A stretch of 64,000 nucleotides of DNA. Origin: Pseudomonas izuensis. GTDB lineage: Bacteria; Pseudomonadota; Gammaproteobacteria; Pseudomonadales; Pseudomonadaceae. A program made the translations under genes and the position numbers. Below are positions 19,321 to 30,119 of the stretch, in pieces (the stretch's first letter is position 1; each line of letters begins with the position of its first letter). The stretch spans positions 62,001 to 126,000 of the forward strand of contig NZ_WTFT01000007.1 of assembly GCF_009861505.1 (NCBI RefSeq), given 5' to 3'. Below the pieces are notes generated by a model, which did no database searches, was not told where the DNA came from, and was given only the letters and a program-made list of their open reading frames with translations.

Positions 19321-19983
19321 ATGAAGAATGCCGAAACCCCGGTAGTAAAAGTGGTGCTTTATGGTGCCATGAGTAGCCTGGGCAGTGCGCTGATGGTGGA
19401 AATGCTGAGGCGCCAACATGAAGTGATCGCCATTCTCGATGACCTGACGGCGCTCGCGGCGCGTCCGGGTTTGCGCACCAAGACCGGTGATTTGTTCGAG
19501 GCTGAACGGGTGAAGCAAAGTGTGGCCGGCAGTTCGGCGGTCATTTGTCTATTGGACGCACCGGGGTTGCCGTACAACAGTGAGCACGTGGAAAAGAACA
19601 TCGTGCCGGGGCCGGTGGAGCAGGTATTGGCGGCGGATGCATTGATCGATGGCATGCAGGCGGCGGGCATTGCCCGGTTGTTTCTGGTGGGGGACTTCGA
19701 CGTACTGGACGATCCCGACACTTTCGATCCACTGCAACGTCACGCTGCCGAGGAAATCCGCGAGGCCCTGCAAAGCAGCGCCTTGAAGTGGACACTGGTG
19801 AATGCTCCGCGCGGAGTGCCCGGGTTGACCATCGAACATTTCAGCCAGGTCAGCAGCACCCTGGAGCCCGGTCTGACCGAACCGCTGGAACGCCTGAGGC
19901 GCACGGCTACGGGAATTGCCGATGAATTGCATTTGAACCTGCACATCGGTGAGCACGTCAGTTTTGTCGCGACTGATGGTTAA
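19321..19983 (+). CDS. NAD(P)-binding Rossmann protein (NmrA/SDR-like)
   Basis: 220-residue atypical short-chain dehydrogenase-type protein. The N-terminal beta-alpha-beta contains YGAMSSLGSALMVEML, a degenerate GxxGxxG in which glycines are replaced by Ala/Ser. A MEML..QHEVIAILDD strand follows. The catalytic YxxxK is not evident, so a redox role is uncertain. It overlaps the convergent LysR gene by 4 bp at the stops. Confidence 0.75.
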   Translation: MKNAETPVVKVVLYGAMSSLGSALMVEMLRRQHEVIAILDDLTALAARPGLRTKTGDLFEAERVKQSVAGSSAVICLLDAPGLPYNSEHVEKNIVPGPVEQVLAADALIDGMQAAGIARLFLVGDFDVLDDPDTFDPLQRHAAEEIREALQSSALKWTLVNAPRGVPGLTIEHFSQVSSTLEPGLTEPLERLRRTATGIADELHLNLHIGEHVSFVATDG

Positions 19984-20930
19984 ACCGCAATAGATGGCAG
20001 CGTCAGACCATTGAGCGATTGCGCACTGCTGGCCTGCTCGGCCATCAGCCAATCGACAAACTGCTGAATCAACGCCCCGCGCCGCTTGCGCTGCGGCAAT
20101 ACTACGTAATATCCCAGCCTGGACATCACCGTTTCGGCAATCGGCCGGCACAACAATCCCTGCGCCAGCAAGTTATCCACAAGATGCCGCCAACCGATGG
20201 CCACGCCCTGACCACCAATCGCCGCCTGAATCAGCAGCGTGTAATTGTCGAAGCGCAACTGCCCGGGGGCGGGCGGCGAGGTAATGCCCAACTCGCGAAA
20301 CACGCCACTCCAGTCAAACCAGTTGCTGCTGTGCTCACCGCGCAAATGCAGCAGCGGAAACTCCAGCAGTGCCTGAGCGGGCAAGGGCAGGGGACGATCA
20401 TTCAATAGTTGCGGGCTGCAGACCGGAAACACTTCTTCGCTGAACAACCAATGGCTTTCGCCTTGTTTGAAGCGACCATCGCCGAACAACACGGCCACAT
20501 CGATATCGGTACGCAGCATGTTGTGGCTGCGCTCACTGGTTACCAAGCTGACATCCACCTGCGGATTGGCCGCGTGAAAGCGGTGCAGACGCGGCATCAA
20601 CCAATACGCGGCAAAAGCAAAATCGGTGGCGACCTGCAGCACCTCATGTTGTTGCTGGGCACTGATCGCACTCAATCCGGCATCAATTTGCTGTAAACCG
20701 AGCTGAACCTGCTCAAAAAGAATAATTCCGGCCTCGGTCAATTCGATGCCGCGGTAGATGCGATCGAACAATCGGATTGCCAGTTGTTCCTCCAGGCGTT
20801 TGATCTGCTGGCTGATGGCCGGTTGCGTGGTGCCCAGCTCAACCGCCGCTGCGGTGAAGCTGCGTTGTCGCGCGGCCGCTTCGAAAGCGCGGAGCAGATC
20901 CAGGGACAGGTCACCGAGGGCGTCATACAT
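19980..20930 (-). CDS. LysR-type regulator, probable choline-sulfate utilisation regulator
   Basis: 316 residues. The N-terminal winged HTH (SFTAAAVELGTTQPAISQQIKRLEEQLAIRLFDR, kept here in parts) is typical of LysR: AAAVELGTTQPAISQQIK then LFDRIYRGIELTEAG. The C-terminal effector domain is also present. It is divergent from betC-choX, the standard arrangement for regulators of choline-sulfate catabolism (PA0032-like), so it probably controls betC from the shared 114-bp intergenic region. Confidence 0.9.
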   Translation of the reverse strand: MYDALGDLSLDLLRAFEAAARQRSFTAAAVELGTTQPAISQQIKRLEEQLAIRLFDRIYRGIELTEAGIILFEQVQLGLQQIDAGLSAISAQQQHEVLQVATDFAFAAYWLMPRLHRFHAANPQVDVSLVTSERSHNMLRTDIDVAVLFGDGRFKQGESHWLFSEEVFPVCSPQLLNDRPLPLPAQALLEFPLLHLRGEHSSNWFDWSGVFRELGITSPPAPGQLRFDNYTLLIQAAIGGQGVAIGWRHLVDNLLAQGLLCRPIAETVMSRLGYYVVLPQRKRRGALIQQFVDWLMAEQASSAQSLNGLTLPSIAV

Positions 20931-21044
20931 AAGCTGTGCTTATCCTAGTCATTGCCACGCATGGGCTTTACCGCAAAGTGTGGGGGTTTCATTCTCGATC
21001 ACAGCACTCTCGCATAAACATCGACTATGGAATGCCGCGATCAC

Positions 21045-22559
21045 ATGAAGCGCAAGAACATTCTTTTCATCATGGCCGATCAAATGGCCGCGCCAATGTT
21101 GCCGTTCTACGGCCCTTCGCCCGTCAAACTGCCCAACTTGAGCCGCCTTGCCGCCCAAGGCGTGGTGTTCGATTCCGCGTATTGCAACAGTCCCTTATGC
21201 GCGCCGTCGCGCTTTACCCTGGTCAGCGGTCAACTGCCGAGCAAGATCGGCGCCTACGACAACGCGGCTGATTTCCCAGCCGATGTCCCCACCTATGCCC
21301 ACTACCTGCGTCGCCTCGGCTACCGCACCGCGCTATCGGGCAAGATGCATTTCTGCGGTCCGGACCAATTGCACGGTTATGAAGAACGCCTGACCAGCGA
21401 TATCTATCCCGCTGACTATGGTTGGGCGGTGAACTGGGATGAACCGGATGTGCGTCCGACCTGGTACCACAACATGTCGTCAGTGCTGCAAGCCGGGCCT
21501 TGTGTACGCACCAATCAGCTGGATTTCGACGAAGAAGTGGTGTTCAAGGCCCAGCAATATTTGTTCGATCACATTCGAGAGGAGGGCGATCAGCCGTTCT
21601 GCCTGACGGTCTCGATGACTCATCCACACGACCCTTACACGATTCCCAAGGCTTTTTGGGATCTGTACAACGACGCCGACATCCCATTGCCTGCAACACC
21701 AGAGCAGCACGATCTCGATCCGCATTCCCAGCGTTTGCTCAAGGTCTATGACCTGTGGGAAAAGCCGCTGCCTGTGGATAAGATCCGCGATGCTCGCCGC
21801 GCCTATTTCGGTGCTTGCAGCTATATCGATAGCAACGTCGGCAAACTCCTGCAAACGCTCGAAGATACCGGGTTGATCGATAACACCATCATCGTGTTCT
21901 CCGGCGACCATGGCGACATGTTGGGCGAGCGTGGCCTCTGGTACAAAATGCACTGGTATGAAATGGCCGCGCGGGTGCCCCTGTTGATAAGTGCGCCGGG
22001 GCAATTCGCTCCCGGACGGGTCAGCGCCTCGGTGTCCACCGCCGACCTGCTGCCCACCTTTGTGGAGCTGGCAGGCGGCTCACTGGAACCGGGCTTGCCG
22101 CTGGATGGCCGCTCACTGGTTGCGCACCTGCAAGGGCAGGGCGGTCACGACGAAGTGTTTGGCGAATACATGGCCGAAGGCACCATCGGCCCGCTGATGA
22201 TGATTCGCCGTGGCAACTACAAATTCATCTACAGCGAAGAGGATCCCTGCCTGCTCTTCGACGTGCACAATGATCTGCACGAATTGGAAGAACTCAGCCA
22301 ATCACCGCAATATCGCCAGCTGTTCGACGACTTTCTCGCCGAAGCACGGGCAAAATGGGATATTCCGGCGATACACCAACAGGTGCTCGCGAGCCAGCGG
22401 CGCCGGCGCTTCGTCGCCGACGCCCTGACCATCGGCAAGCTCAAGAGCTGGGATCACCAGCCGCTGGTGGACGCCAGCCAGCAATACATGCGCAACCACA
22501 TCGACCTTGATGATCTGGAGCGTAAAGCACGTTATCCACAACCCTGCCAAAACCAATAA
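21045..22559 (+). CDS. betC: Choline-sulfatase BetC
   Basis: 504-residue sulfatase that hydrolyses choline-O-sulfate to choline and sulfate, feeding glycine-betaine synthesis and sulfur supply. The formylglycine motif CAPSR begins at Cys52. Metal-binding residues lie in IMADQM and GDHGDMLGERGLWYKM. The C-terminal choline-sulfatase extension is present. Preferred start is the ATG at 21045 (MKRKNILFIM) rather than an ATG six codons upstream. Followed by choX after a 16-nt gap. Confidence 0.95.
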   Translation: MKRKNILFIMADQMAAPMLPFYGPSPVKLPNLSRLAAQGVVFDSAYCNSPLCAPSRFTLVSGQLPSKIGAYDNAADFPADVPTYAHYLRRLGYRTALSGKMHFCGPDQLHGYEERLTSDIYPADYGWAVNWDEPDVRPTWYHNMSSVLQAGPCVRTNQLDFDEEVVFKAQQYLFDHIREEGDQPFCLTVSMTHPHDPYTIPKAFWDLYNDADIPLPATPEQHDLDPHSQRLLKVYDLWEKPLPVDKIRDARRAYFGACSYIDSNVGKLLQTLEDTGLIDNTIIVFSGDHGDMLGERGLWYKMHWYEMAARVPLLISAPGQFAPGRVSASVSTADLLPTFVELAGGSLEPGLPLDGRSLVAHLQGQGGHDEVFGEYMAEGTIGPLMMIRRGNYKFIYSEEDPCLLFDVHNDLHELEELSQSPQYRQLFDDFLAEARAKWDIPAIHQQVLASQRRRRFVADALTIGKLKSWDHQPLVDASQQYMRNHIDLDDLERKARYPQPCQNQ

Positions 22560-22575
22560 TGTTAAGGGGAAGTCC

Positions 22576-23496
22576 ATGCAAAGGTTATCCACAGTACTGA
22601 CGGTCGGGCTTCTGGCTCTGGGCAGCGCATCGGCATACGCCGATCAAAGCTGCGAGACAGTGAAGATGGCCGACCCTGGCTGGAGCGACATCGCCGCGAC
22701 CAACGCCATCACCGGCTTTCTGTTGGACGGCATGGGCTACAAGGCCAAGGTCGATACCCTCGCGGTGCCGATTACCTTTGGCGGGCTCAAGGATGGCCAG
22801 GTCGATGTGTTCCTGGGTAACTGGATGCCGGCGCAGCAGGGCTTCTACGACAAGTTCGTGGCCACGGGCGACGTCACTCAACTGGCGAAAAACCTCGACG
22901 GCACCGAATTCACCCTCGCCGTTCCTGACTACGTCTGGGACGCGGGTGTGCATAACTTTTCCGACCTGAACAAATACGCGGACAAATTTGACCGGAAGAT
23001 CTACGGCATCGGCTCCGGCGCACCGGCCAACATTTCCCTGCAAGAGATCATCAAGAAAAACGATTTCGACATGGGCCAGTGGAAACTAGTCGAGTCCAGT
23101 GAGCAGGCGATGCTCGCCGAAGTATCCCGCGCAGTGAAGAAACAGAAATTCGTGACCTTCCTCGGCTGGACCCCACACCCGATGAACGTGCAGCTGAAAA
23201 TGCATTACCTCAAGGGCGGCGAGCAATACTTCGGCGACACCGGCAGCGTTCATACCCTGACCCGCAAAGGTTATGCACAGGCCTGCCCGAACGTTGGCAA
23301 ACTGCTGACCAACCTGAATTTCACTCAGGAAATGGAAAACAGCATCATGGCCGAGGTGGTGAACAAGAAAGTCAGCAATACCGACGCGGCCAAGGCGTGG
23401 ATCAAGGCCAATCCGGCCGTGTTGGATAAATGGCTCGATGGCGTGAAAACCGTGGATGGCAAAGATGCGTTGCCGGCGGTGAAAGCCAAGCTTTAA
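22576..23496 (+). CDS. choX: Choline ABC transporter substrate-binding protein ChoX
   Basis: 306-residue periplasmic binding protein with signal peptide cleaved after SAYA, giving a mature N-terminus DQSCETVKM. It belongs to the OpuAC/ProX-like glycine betaine/choline binding family (DVFLGNWMPAQQGF, FLGWTPHPMNVQ with aromatic cage residues). RBS AAGGGGA precedes the ATG. No permease or ATPase gene is adjacent, so it probably feeds a cho/cbc permease encoded elsewhere. Confidence 0.92.
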   Translation: MQRLSTVLTVGLLALGSASAYADQSCETVKMADPGWSDIAATNAITGFLLDGMGYKAKVDTLAVPITFGGLKDGQVDVFLGNWMPAQQGFYDKFVATGDVTQLAKNLDGTEFTLAVPDYVWDAGVHNFSDLNKYADKFDRKIYGIGSGAPANISLQEIIKKNDFDMGQWKLVESSEQAMLAEVSRAVKKQKFVTFLGWTPHPMNVQLKMHYLKGGEQYFGDTGSVHTLTRKGYAQACPNVGKLLTNLNFTQEMENSIMAEVVNKKVSNTDAAKAWIKANPAVLDKWLDGVKTVDGKDALPAVKAKL

Positions 23497-23526
23497 AACT
23501 TTGTGCGAAAGGGCTCAGGAGAAACC

Positions 23527-23618
23527 CTGTAGGAGCCGGCTTGCTGGCGATAGCTTTGTATTAGGCGCAATAAATGTCGACCAATGCGCCGCCATCGCCA
23601 GCAAGCCGGCTCCTACAG
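23527..23618. repeat. REPIN 5
   Basis: Facing arms of the GCCGGCTTGCTGGC subtype lie between choX and the SulP gene. Confidence 0.9.
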
Positions 23619-23658
23619 GTCCTGTTACCCTTGTGGAAAACCCCAACCGAGAGGCTTC

Positions 23659-25227
23659 ATGGCACTTCCCAGCCGCCATTCACTCTTCCCCTTCCTCACC
23701 TGGTTGCCCCGGCAAACCCGCGCCAGCGTCGGCCGTGACCTGATCGTCGGCCTCAGCGGCGCGATTCTCGCGTTGCCGCAATCCATTGCCTACGCCCTGA
23801 TCGCCGGTCTCCCACCGGAATACGGCTTGTACGCGGCGATCATCCCGGTATTGATCGCTTGTCTGTGGGGTTCGTCGTGGCATTTGATCTGCGGTCCTAC
23901 GGCAGCGATCTCCATTGTCCTGTACGCCAGCGTCAGTCCTCTGGCCGTTCCGGCGACACAGGACTACGTGACCTTGATCCTGTTGCTGACGTTGCTGGCC
24001 GGGATTTTCCAGTGGCTGCTGGGCCTGCTGCGCTTTGGGGCGCTGGTGAATTTCGTTTCTCATTCAGTGGTGCTCGGTTTTACCCTCGGTGCCGCGGTAG
24101 TCATTGCCATCGGCCAGTTGCCCAATCTGCTGGGGCTGGACTTGCCCAGCCAGGCCACTGCACTGGACAGCTTCATTCTGCTGTTCAGACACCTCGACGA
24201 AATCGATAAGCCATCGCTCATGCTGGGGCTGGCGACCGTGGTGGTGGGCGTCATCCTGAAGCTGTGGTTGCCGCGCTGGCCGACACTGTTGATCACCCTC
24301 GTGCTGGGCGCGTTGCTGGTCTGGCTCTGGCCATCGATGTTCGGCCATGTGGAGCTGGTCAGCGCATTCACCGGAAAGTTGCCGCCCTTCAGCCCGCTGC
24401 CGCTGGACCTTGACCTGATCCTGCGTCTGCTGCCGAGTGCCGTGGCCGTGGGCATGCTCGGGCTGGTCACCAGCCTGTCGATCGCCCGCTCGCTGTCGGC
24501 ACGTTCGCAGCAGTTGCTCGACGCCAATCAGGAAGTTCGCGCCCAGGGTTTATCCAACATCGTCGGTGCATTTTTTTCCGGATCGCTGTCTGCCGGTTCT
24601 TTCACCCGCTCGGGCCTGAGTTACGAAGCCGGAGCCTGCTCACCCTTGGCGGGTATTTTTTCGGCGCTGTGGGTGGCGCTGTTCGCGATCTTCGGTGCAA
24701 ATCTGATCGCGCACATCCCGATTCCGGCCATGGCCGGCAGCATTCTGCTGATCGCCTGGGGCCTGGTGGACCATCGTGGCATTCGCGCGCTGCTGCGGGT
24801 CAGTCGCGCCGAGTTCGTGGTCATGGCCCTCACTTGTGTCGCCACCCTGTTGCTGGAACTGCAGACGGCAATCTATGCCGGGGTGCTGGCCTCCCTGTTC
24901 TTTTACCTCAAGCGGACTTCACAACCGCGGGTACAACATGTGCGCGACGGCGATGAAGACATTTTGCGGGTGGGCGGTTCGATCTTTTTCGGCGCAAGTC
25001 ACTACCTGCAGGTACGCCTGCAACGGATGCACGGCGCGCGCGTGGTGATCGAGGCGCAACAGATCAATTTCATCGATTATTCAGGGGTGGAAATGCTGCA
25101 TCAGGAAGCGCGGCGGCTGCTGCGCCAGGACCGCAGCCTGACCCTGCGCCGGGCACGGCCGCAGGTGGTGGAGGAGTTGAGGAAGCTCGAAGGGGCGGAG
25201 AAGTGCCCGATCCAATTCGAAGATTGA
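23659..25227 (+). CDS. SulP-family anion transporter with C-terminal STAS domain
   Basis: 522-residue inner-membrane SLC26/SulP transporter. The SulP signature (ALPQSIAYALIAGLPPEYGLYAAIIP) is near the N-terminus, followed by about 12-14 TM helices and a cytosolic STAS domain (about 420-510, INFIDYSGVEMLHQEARRL). Substrate is probably sulfate or bicarbonate. Its position after the choline-sulfatase locus makes sulfate plausible but not proven. The start at 23659 is chosen because the frame upstream translates REPIN sequence. Confidence 0.9.
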   Translation: MALPSRHSLFPFLTWLPRQTRASVGRDLIVGLSGAILALPQSIAYALIAGLPPEYGLYAAIIPVLIACLWGSSWHLICGPTAAISIVLYASVSPLAVPATQDYVTLILLLTLLAGIFQWLLGLLRFGALVNFVSHSVVLGFTLGAAVVIAIGQLPNLLGLDLPSQATALDSFILLFRHLDEIDKPSLMLGLATVVVGVILKLWLPRWPTLLITLVLGALLVWLWPSMFGHVELVSAFTGKLPPFSPLPLDLDLILRLLPSAVAVGMLGLVTSLSIARSLSARSQQLLDANQEVRAQGLSNIVGAFFSGSLSAGSFTRSGLSYEAGACSPLAGIFSALWVALFAIFGANLIAHIPIPAMAGSILLIAWGLVDHRGIRALLRVSRAEFVVMALTCVATLLLELQTAIYAGVLASLFFYLKRTSQPRVQHVRDGDEDILRVGGSIFFGASHYLQVRLQRMHGARVVIEAQQINFIDYSGVEMLHQEARRLLRQDRSLTLRRARPQVVEELRKLEGAEKCPIQFED

Positions 25228-25238
25228 AACACTGAACC

Positions 25239-25308
25239 CTGTGGGAGCAAGGCTTGCCCGCGATGGCGTTCTTGAGATCGCCATCGCGGGCAAGCCTTGC
25301 TCCCACAG
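25239..25308. repeat. REPIN 6
   Basis: Near-perfect 30-bp arms of the GCAAGGCTTGCCCGCGATGGCG type separated by only about 10 bp, between convergent SulP and aroE genes. It may act as a terminator-like hairpin. Confidence 0.9.
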
Positions 25309-25316
25309 GGCGCGTT

Positions 25317-26138
25317 TTATACGGCCAGTTGTCGGCGCAGCTCGGCCAACACTGGCGCCGTATCCGGGCGCACTCCACGCCACAGGAAGAACGCTTCCGC
25401 CGCTTGTTCAGCGAGCATCCCCAGACCGTCCATTGCCACTGCCGCGCCGTTTTCGCTGGCCCACCGGCAGAACGAGGTCGGTTCCTTGCCATACATCATG
25501 TCGTAGCACACCGTTTTGCCCGGCTCGATCAGGCTGGCGGCAATCGGCGGCACATCGCCGGTCAGGCTCGCGGACGTGGCATTGATGATCAGGTCTACCG
25601 ATTCCTGCAACCAGTCGTAACCGCTGGCCGAAACCGGTCCCAGATCGCAGAACAATTCCGCCAGCAACTCGGCCTTGTCCACGGTGCGGTTTGCGATGAT
25701 CACCGACGCCGGCTGCTCGGCCAGCAAAGGCTCCAGTGCACCGCGTACCGCGCCGCCGGCACCGAGCAGCAGGATGCGTTTGCCCTTGAGACTGAACCCG
25801 GCGTTGACCGTCAGATCCCGCACCAGGCCGGCGCCGTCGGTGTTGTCACCCAGCAGGCTGCCGTCGTCCGTCTTGATCAGGGTATTCACCGCACCGGCCC
25901 GTTGCGCACGGGGGGTCAGGTGATCCGCCAGGCGATAGGCTTCTTCCTTGAACGGGACCGTCACATTTGCTCCGCGGCCCTCGAGGAAAAATGCCCGGGC
26001 GCAGCCGGAAAAATCGTCGAGGGGCGCCAGCGAGGTGCTGTAGTCGAGCTTCTGCGCGGTCTGCTCGGCGAACAGCCGATGAATCAGTGGCGACTTGCTG
26101 TGGCCAATCGGATTACCGAAAACGACATAACGGTCCAT
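25317..26138 (-). CDS. aroE: Shikimate dehydrogenase AroE
   Basis: 273-residue NADPH-dependent enzyme reducing 3-dehydroshikimate in aromatic amino acid synthesis. Substrate loop [13 protein letters not shown] (SxS), catalytic Lys in [15 protein letters not shown] motif [11 protein letters not shown] and the NRT loop are all present. The ATG at 26138 gives the standard [10 protein letters not shown] start. It is 13 nt downstream of hemF, so hemF-aroE are co-transcribed. Confidence 0.96.
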   Translation of the reverse strand: MDRYVVFGNPIGHSKSPLIHRLFAEQTAQKLDYSTSLAPLDDFSGCARAFFLEGRGANVTVPFKEEAYRLADHLTPRAQRAGAVNTLIKTDDGSLLGDNTDGAGLVRDLTVNAGFSLKGKRILLLGAGGAVRGALEPLLAEQPASVIIANRTVDKAELLAELFCDLGPVSASGYDWLQESVDLIINATSASLTGDVPPIAASLIEPGKTVCYDMMYGKEPTSFCRWASENGAAVAMDGLGMLAEQAAEAFFLWRGVRPDTAPVLAELRRQLAV

Positions 26139-26151
26139 CAACATTCCTCGT

Positions 26152-27090
<939 letters not shown>

Positions 27091-27164
27091 CTACGCGGCG
27101 CTCCATTGGAGCCGGCCTGCGCAAATGGGCGCGTAGCATACCACCGCCGATACGCTCGTCGCAG

Positions 27165-27178
27165 TTGACGAAGATCAA
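27165..27178. promoter_or_regulatory. Probable ANR/FNR box between hemF and qor
   Basis: TTGACGAAGATCAA matches the ANR/FNR consensus TTGAT-N4-ATCAA at 9 of 10 defined positions. It lies upstream of both divergent genes, centred about 105 bp from the hemF start and 58 bp from the qor start. Confidence 0.65.
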
Positions 27179-27229
27179 GCTTAGGAGTCCGATAGGGAGC
27201 TTCGCATTGACGACCCAAGGAGAAGGCAA

Positions 27230-28207
27230 ATGGCAAAGCGTATCCAGTTCCGCGCCCACGGCGGCCCCGAAGTGCTCGAGTATGTGGACTACCAACCCGC
27301 CGAGCCCGGCCCGCAGCAAGTCCGCGTGACCAACAAGGCCGTTGGCCTGAACTTCATCGACACCTATTACCGCAGCGGCCTCTATCCACCGCCAGCCTTG
27401 CCATCGGGGTTGGGTTCCGAAGGTGCAGGCGTGGTCGAGGCGGTCGGTAGCGAAGTCACCCGGTTCAAGGTCGGTGATCGCGTGGCTTACGGCAGCGGCC
27501 CGTTGGGCGCCTACAGCGACGTTCACGTCTTGCCCGAAGCCAATCTGGTCAAACTACCGGACGCCATCAGCTTCGAAACGGCTGCCGGGGTCATGCTCAA
27601 AGGCCTGACCGTGCAGTACCTGCTGCGTCAGACCTATGAGCTAAAGGGTGGCGAAACCGTCCTGTTCCACGCCGCGGCCGGCGGTGTGGGCTCTTTGGCC
27701 TGCCAATGGGCCAAAGCTTTGGGCGTCAAGTTGATCGGTACGGTGAGTTCGGCAGAGAAAGCCGCACTGGCCAAGACCAATGGTGCCTGGGCGACCATCG
27801 ACTACAGCCATGAAAACGTCGCACAACGCGTACTGGAATTGACTGACGGCAAAAAAGTGTCGGTGGTGTACGACGGCGTCGGCAAGGACACCTGGCTGAC
27901 GTCCCTCGACAGCGTGGCGCCACGGGGACTGGTGGTGAGCTTTGGCAATGCCTCCGGCGCGGTGGATGGCGTGAACCTGGGGATTCTGGCGGCGAAGGGT
28001 TCGCTGTACGTCACCCGGCCAACCCTGGGGACCTACGCCAACAATGCGCAAAACCTGCAGCGCATGGCCGATGAGCTGTTCGAGATGATCATCAGCGGCA
28101 AGCTGAAGGTGGGCATCAGCCAGCGTTATCCACTGGCGGATGCGGCGAAGGCGCAGACTGAATTGTCGGCGCGGCGTACGACGGGTTCAGTGGTGTTGTT
28201 GCCTTAA
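27230..28207 (+). CDS. qor: NADPH:quinone oxidoreductase Qor
   Basis: 325-residue zinc-independent medium-chain dehydrogenase/reductase. The GroES-like N-terminal domain is followed by a Rossmann domain with AAAGGVGSLACQWAKALG. The GLNFIDTYYRSGLYPPP and GSEGAGVVEAVG motifs are characteristic of Qor. Reduces quinones with NADPH in the cytosol. Divergent from hemF, as in PAO1. Confidence 0.94.
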   Translation: MAKRIQFRAHGGPEVLEYVDYQPAEPGPQQVRVTNKAVGLNFIDTYYRSGLYPPPALPSGLGSEGAGVVEAVGSEVTRFKVGDRVAYGSGPLGAYSDVHVLPEANLVKLPDAISFETAAGVMLKGLTVQYLLRQTYELKGGETVLFHAAAGGVGSLACQWAKALGVKLIGTVSSAEKAALAKTNGAWATIDYSHENVAQRVLELTDGKKVSVVYDGVGKDTWLTSLDSVAPRGLVVSFGNASGAVDGVNLGILAAKGSLYVTRPTLGTYANNAQNLQRMADELFEMIISGKLKVGISQRYPLADAAKAQTELSARRTTGSVVLLP

Positions 28208-28232
28208 AATTTTCAGCGCCTGCCAGGGCCTC

Positions 28233-28304
28233 ATCGCGGGCAAGCCCGCTCCCACAGTATTTTGTGAACGACACATAACCTGTGGGAGCGGGCTTGCCCG
28301 CGAT
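28233..28304. repeat. REPIN 7
   Basis: Facing arms of the GCGGGCAAGCCCGC subtype lie between convergent qor and tsaC. Confidence 0.9.
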
Positions 28305-28319
28305 TGGGTCTGCTCGGTC

Positions 28320-28877
28320 TCAATCCGGGCGCACAACATGCCCGGTTGCCAGATCACGAATCACGCTCGGGTTCTTGCGCCCACCGAGATTCCCGCCCAA
28401 CACCAAATCGACCTGCCCACGGAAATACTGCTCGACGCGAATCCGCGTGCGCGCCGCCGGCCGTCCCTGCGGATTGGCGGATGTCGACACCAGGGGGCCG
28501 ACAAGGGCGCACAAATCCCGCACTTGCGGGTGATCGCTGACCCGCAGGGCCACCGTTTCATGCACACCGGTAATCCATTGGGGCAACAGATTCTGATGCG
28601 GCACCAGCCAGGTGTTCGGCCCAGGCCAGGTGCTGGCCATGCGATCCATCCACAGCTCGGGAAAGTCTTCGAACAGGAAGTCGAACTGGCGAATGTTGTC
28701 GGCGACCAGAATCAAGCCCTTATCCACAGACCGGCCCTTGATCAGTAGCAATCGATCCACCGCTTCTTCGTCCCACGGGTCGCAACCCAGACCCCAGACG
28801 GCTTCGGTTGGGTAGGCAATGACCGCCCCTGCGCGAACGGCTCGTGCGGCTTGTTGCACACGCCAACTGTTGACCAT
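28320..28877 (-). CDS. tsaC: Threonylcarbamoyl-AMP synthase TsaC
   Basis: 185-residue YrdC/Sua5-domain enzyme making threonylcarbamoyl-adenylate for the t6A37 modification of ANN-decoding tRNAs. Conserved motifs include [14 protein letters not shown], the [10 protein letters not shown] nucleotide loop and STSANPQG. Length matches the short bacterial form. Downstream of dprA on the same strand with a 54-bp gap, as in most gammaproteobacteria. Confidence 0.95.
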   Translation of the reverse strand: MVNSWRVQQAARAVRAGAVIAYPTEAVWGLGCDPWDEEAVDRLLLIKGRSVDKGLILVADNIRQFDFLFEDFPELWMDRMASTWPGPNTWLVPHQNLLPQWITGVHETVALRVSDHPQVRDLCALVGPLVSTSANPQGRPAARTRIRVEQYFRGQVDLVLGGNLGGRKNPSVIRDLATGHVVRPD

Positions 28878-28931
28878 GAAAAATGCTCCAGAATAAGGCT
28901 CTGTGCAGTTTACCGATCTTCCTTATAAAAC

Positions 28932-30038
28932 CTAGCTCACCCGCGCAAACCAGCGCCCGTTTTCGCAGACTGCGCAACCCTCCATTTCCAGCTCGGTCAG
29001 CGCCACCAGCACTTTGGGCAACGTCCAGCCGCTGGCATCGGCCAGCGCTTCACTGGTGTGCGGTGCGGCGTGGAGCAACGACAACAAGGGATGGGGCGCA
29101 GCGGTCGCTGGCGTGCCTGTGGATAAAGGCAGTTGTTGCCAGCCGCGCAAGGCTTCGAGGATATGCTCGATGGTTTCCACCAGCACCGCACCGTCACGAA
29201 TCAACTGATGGCAACCCTTGGCGCCGGGGTGATGGATCGACCCCGGAATCGCGTACACCTCACGTCCTTGTTCCGCCGCCAGCCTCGCGGTGATCAATGA
29301 ACCGCTGGCGACGCTGGCTTCGACCACCAGAACGCCGAGGGATAAACCACTGATGATTCGATTGCGCCGCGGGAAGTTGCTGGCAGTCGGGCCAGCGTCC
29401 AGCGGGAACTCGGAAAGCACTGTGCTGCCCGAGGCGATCATCGTATCGGCCAGCCGTCGATTGCGCTGTGGATAAAAATTTTCCAGCCCCGTGCCAAGCA
29501 CACCGATCGTTTGCCCGCCAACGTCCAATGCCGCCTGATGCGCAGCGGCGTCGATTCCCAGCGCGAGACCGCTGGTGATGACAAAGCCAGCGCTGGCCAG
29601 GCTGCGGGAAAACGCGGCGGCGGTGTCCATGCCCGGCCTTGATGCACGTCTACTACCCACCATCGCCAGTTGCGGCTTTTCCAGAATTTCGCGGTTGCCT
29701 GCGACGAACAGCAATGGTGGAGCATCGCTGATTTCCGCCAGCAGCGCCGGGTAGTCAGGTTGGTCCCACATCAATAGATGCTGGGCCGGACGCTCTAGCC
29801 AAGCCAGTGCGTGGCTCGCACCATCACGAACATCAGCGCAGCGCCGAGCCTCGGCACAGGCCAGCGGCAAACCCAGCGCACGCCATGCACTGGCCGGCGC
29901 ACTGATGGCTTTTGACGCCGAACCGAAGGCCTCCAGCAACTTCTTGAACCGCGCCGCACCGAGTTCCGGCAAACGATGCAGGCGTAAACGAGCTTCCAGT
30001 TCCGCCGGGGAAACGGATGTAAATGCAGATTGCGACAT
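28932..30038 (-). CDS. dprA: DNA-processing protein DprA
   Basis: 368-residue ssDNA-binding RecA loader for natural transformation. The Rossmann-like core has VGSRRASRPG, SGLALGIDAAAHQAAL, IGVLGTGLENFYPQRNRRL and FPRRNRIISGLS. The C-terminal winged helix (about 300-368, LLHAAPHTSEALADASGWTL) is intact. Lies between lysM and tsaC in the conserved order. Confidence 0.95.
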   Translation of the reverse strand: MSQSAFTSVSPAELEARLRLHRLPELGAARFKKLLEAFGSASKAISAPASAWRALGLPLACAEARRCADVRDGASHALAWLERPAQHLLMWDQPDYPALLAEISDAPPLLFVAGNREILEKPQLAMVGSRRASRPGMDTAAAFSRSLASAGFVITSGLALGIDAAAHQAALDVGGQTIGVLGTGLENFYPQRNRRLADTMIASGSTVLSEFPLDAGPTASNFPRRNRIISGLSLGVLVVEASVASGSLITARLAAEQGREVYAIPGSIHHPGAKGCHQLIRDGAVLVETIEHILEALRGWQQLPLSTGTPATAAPHPLLSLLHAAPHTSEALADASGWTLPKVLVALTELEMEGCAVCENGRWFARVS

Positions 30039-30119
30039 GGATCATCCTTGATCGTTATAAGCACCCGCCCAAGCGGGAATAAGCTGTGGATAACTCTGTT
30101 GGTAACTTGTGAAGCACAC

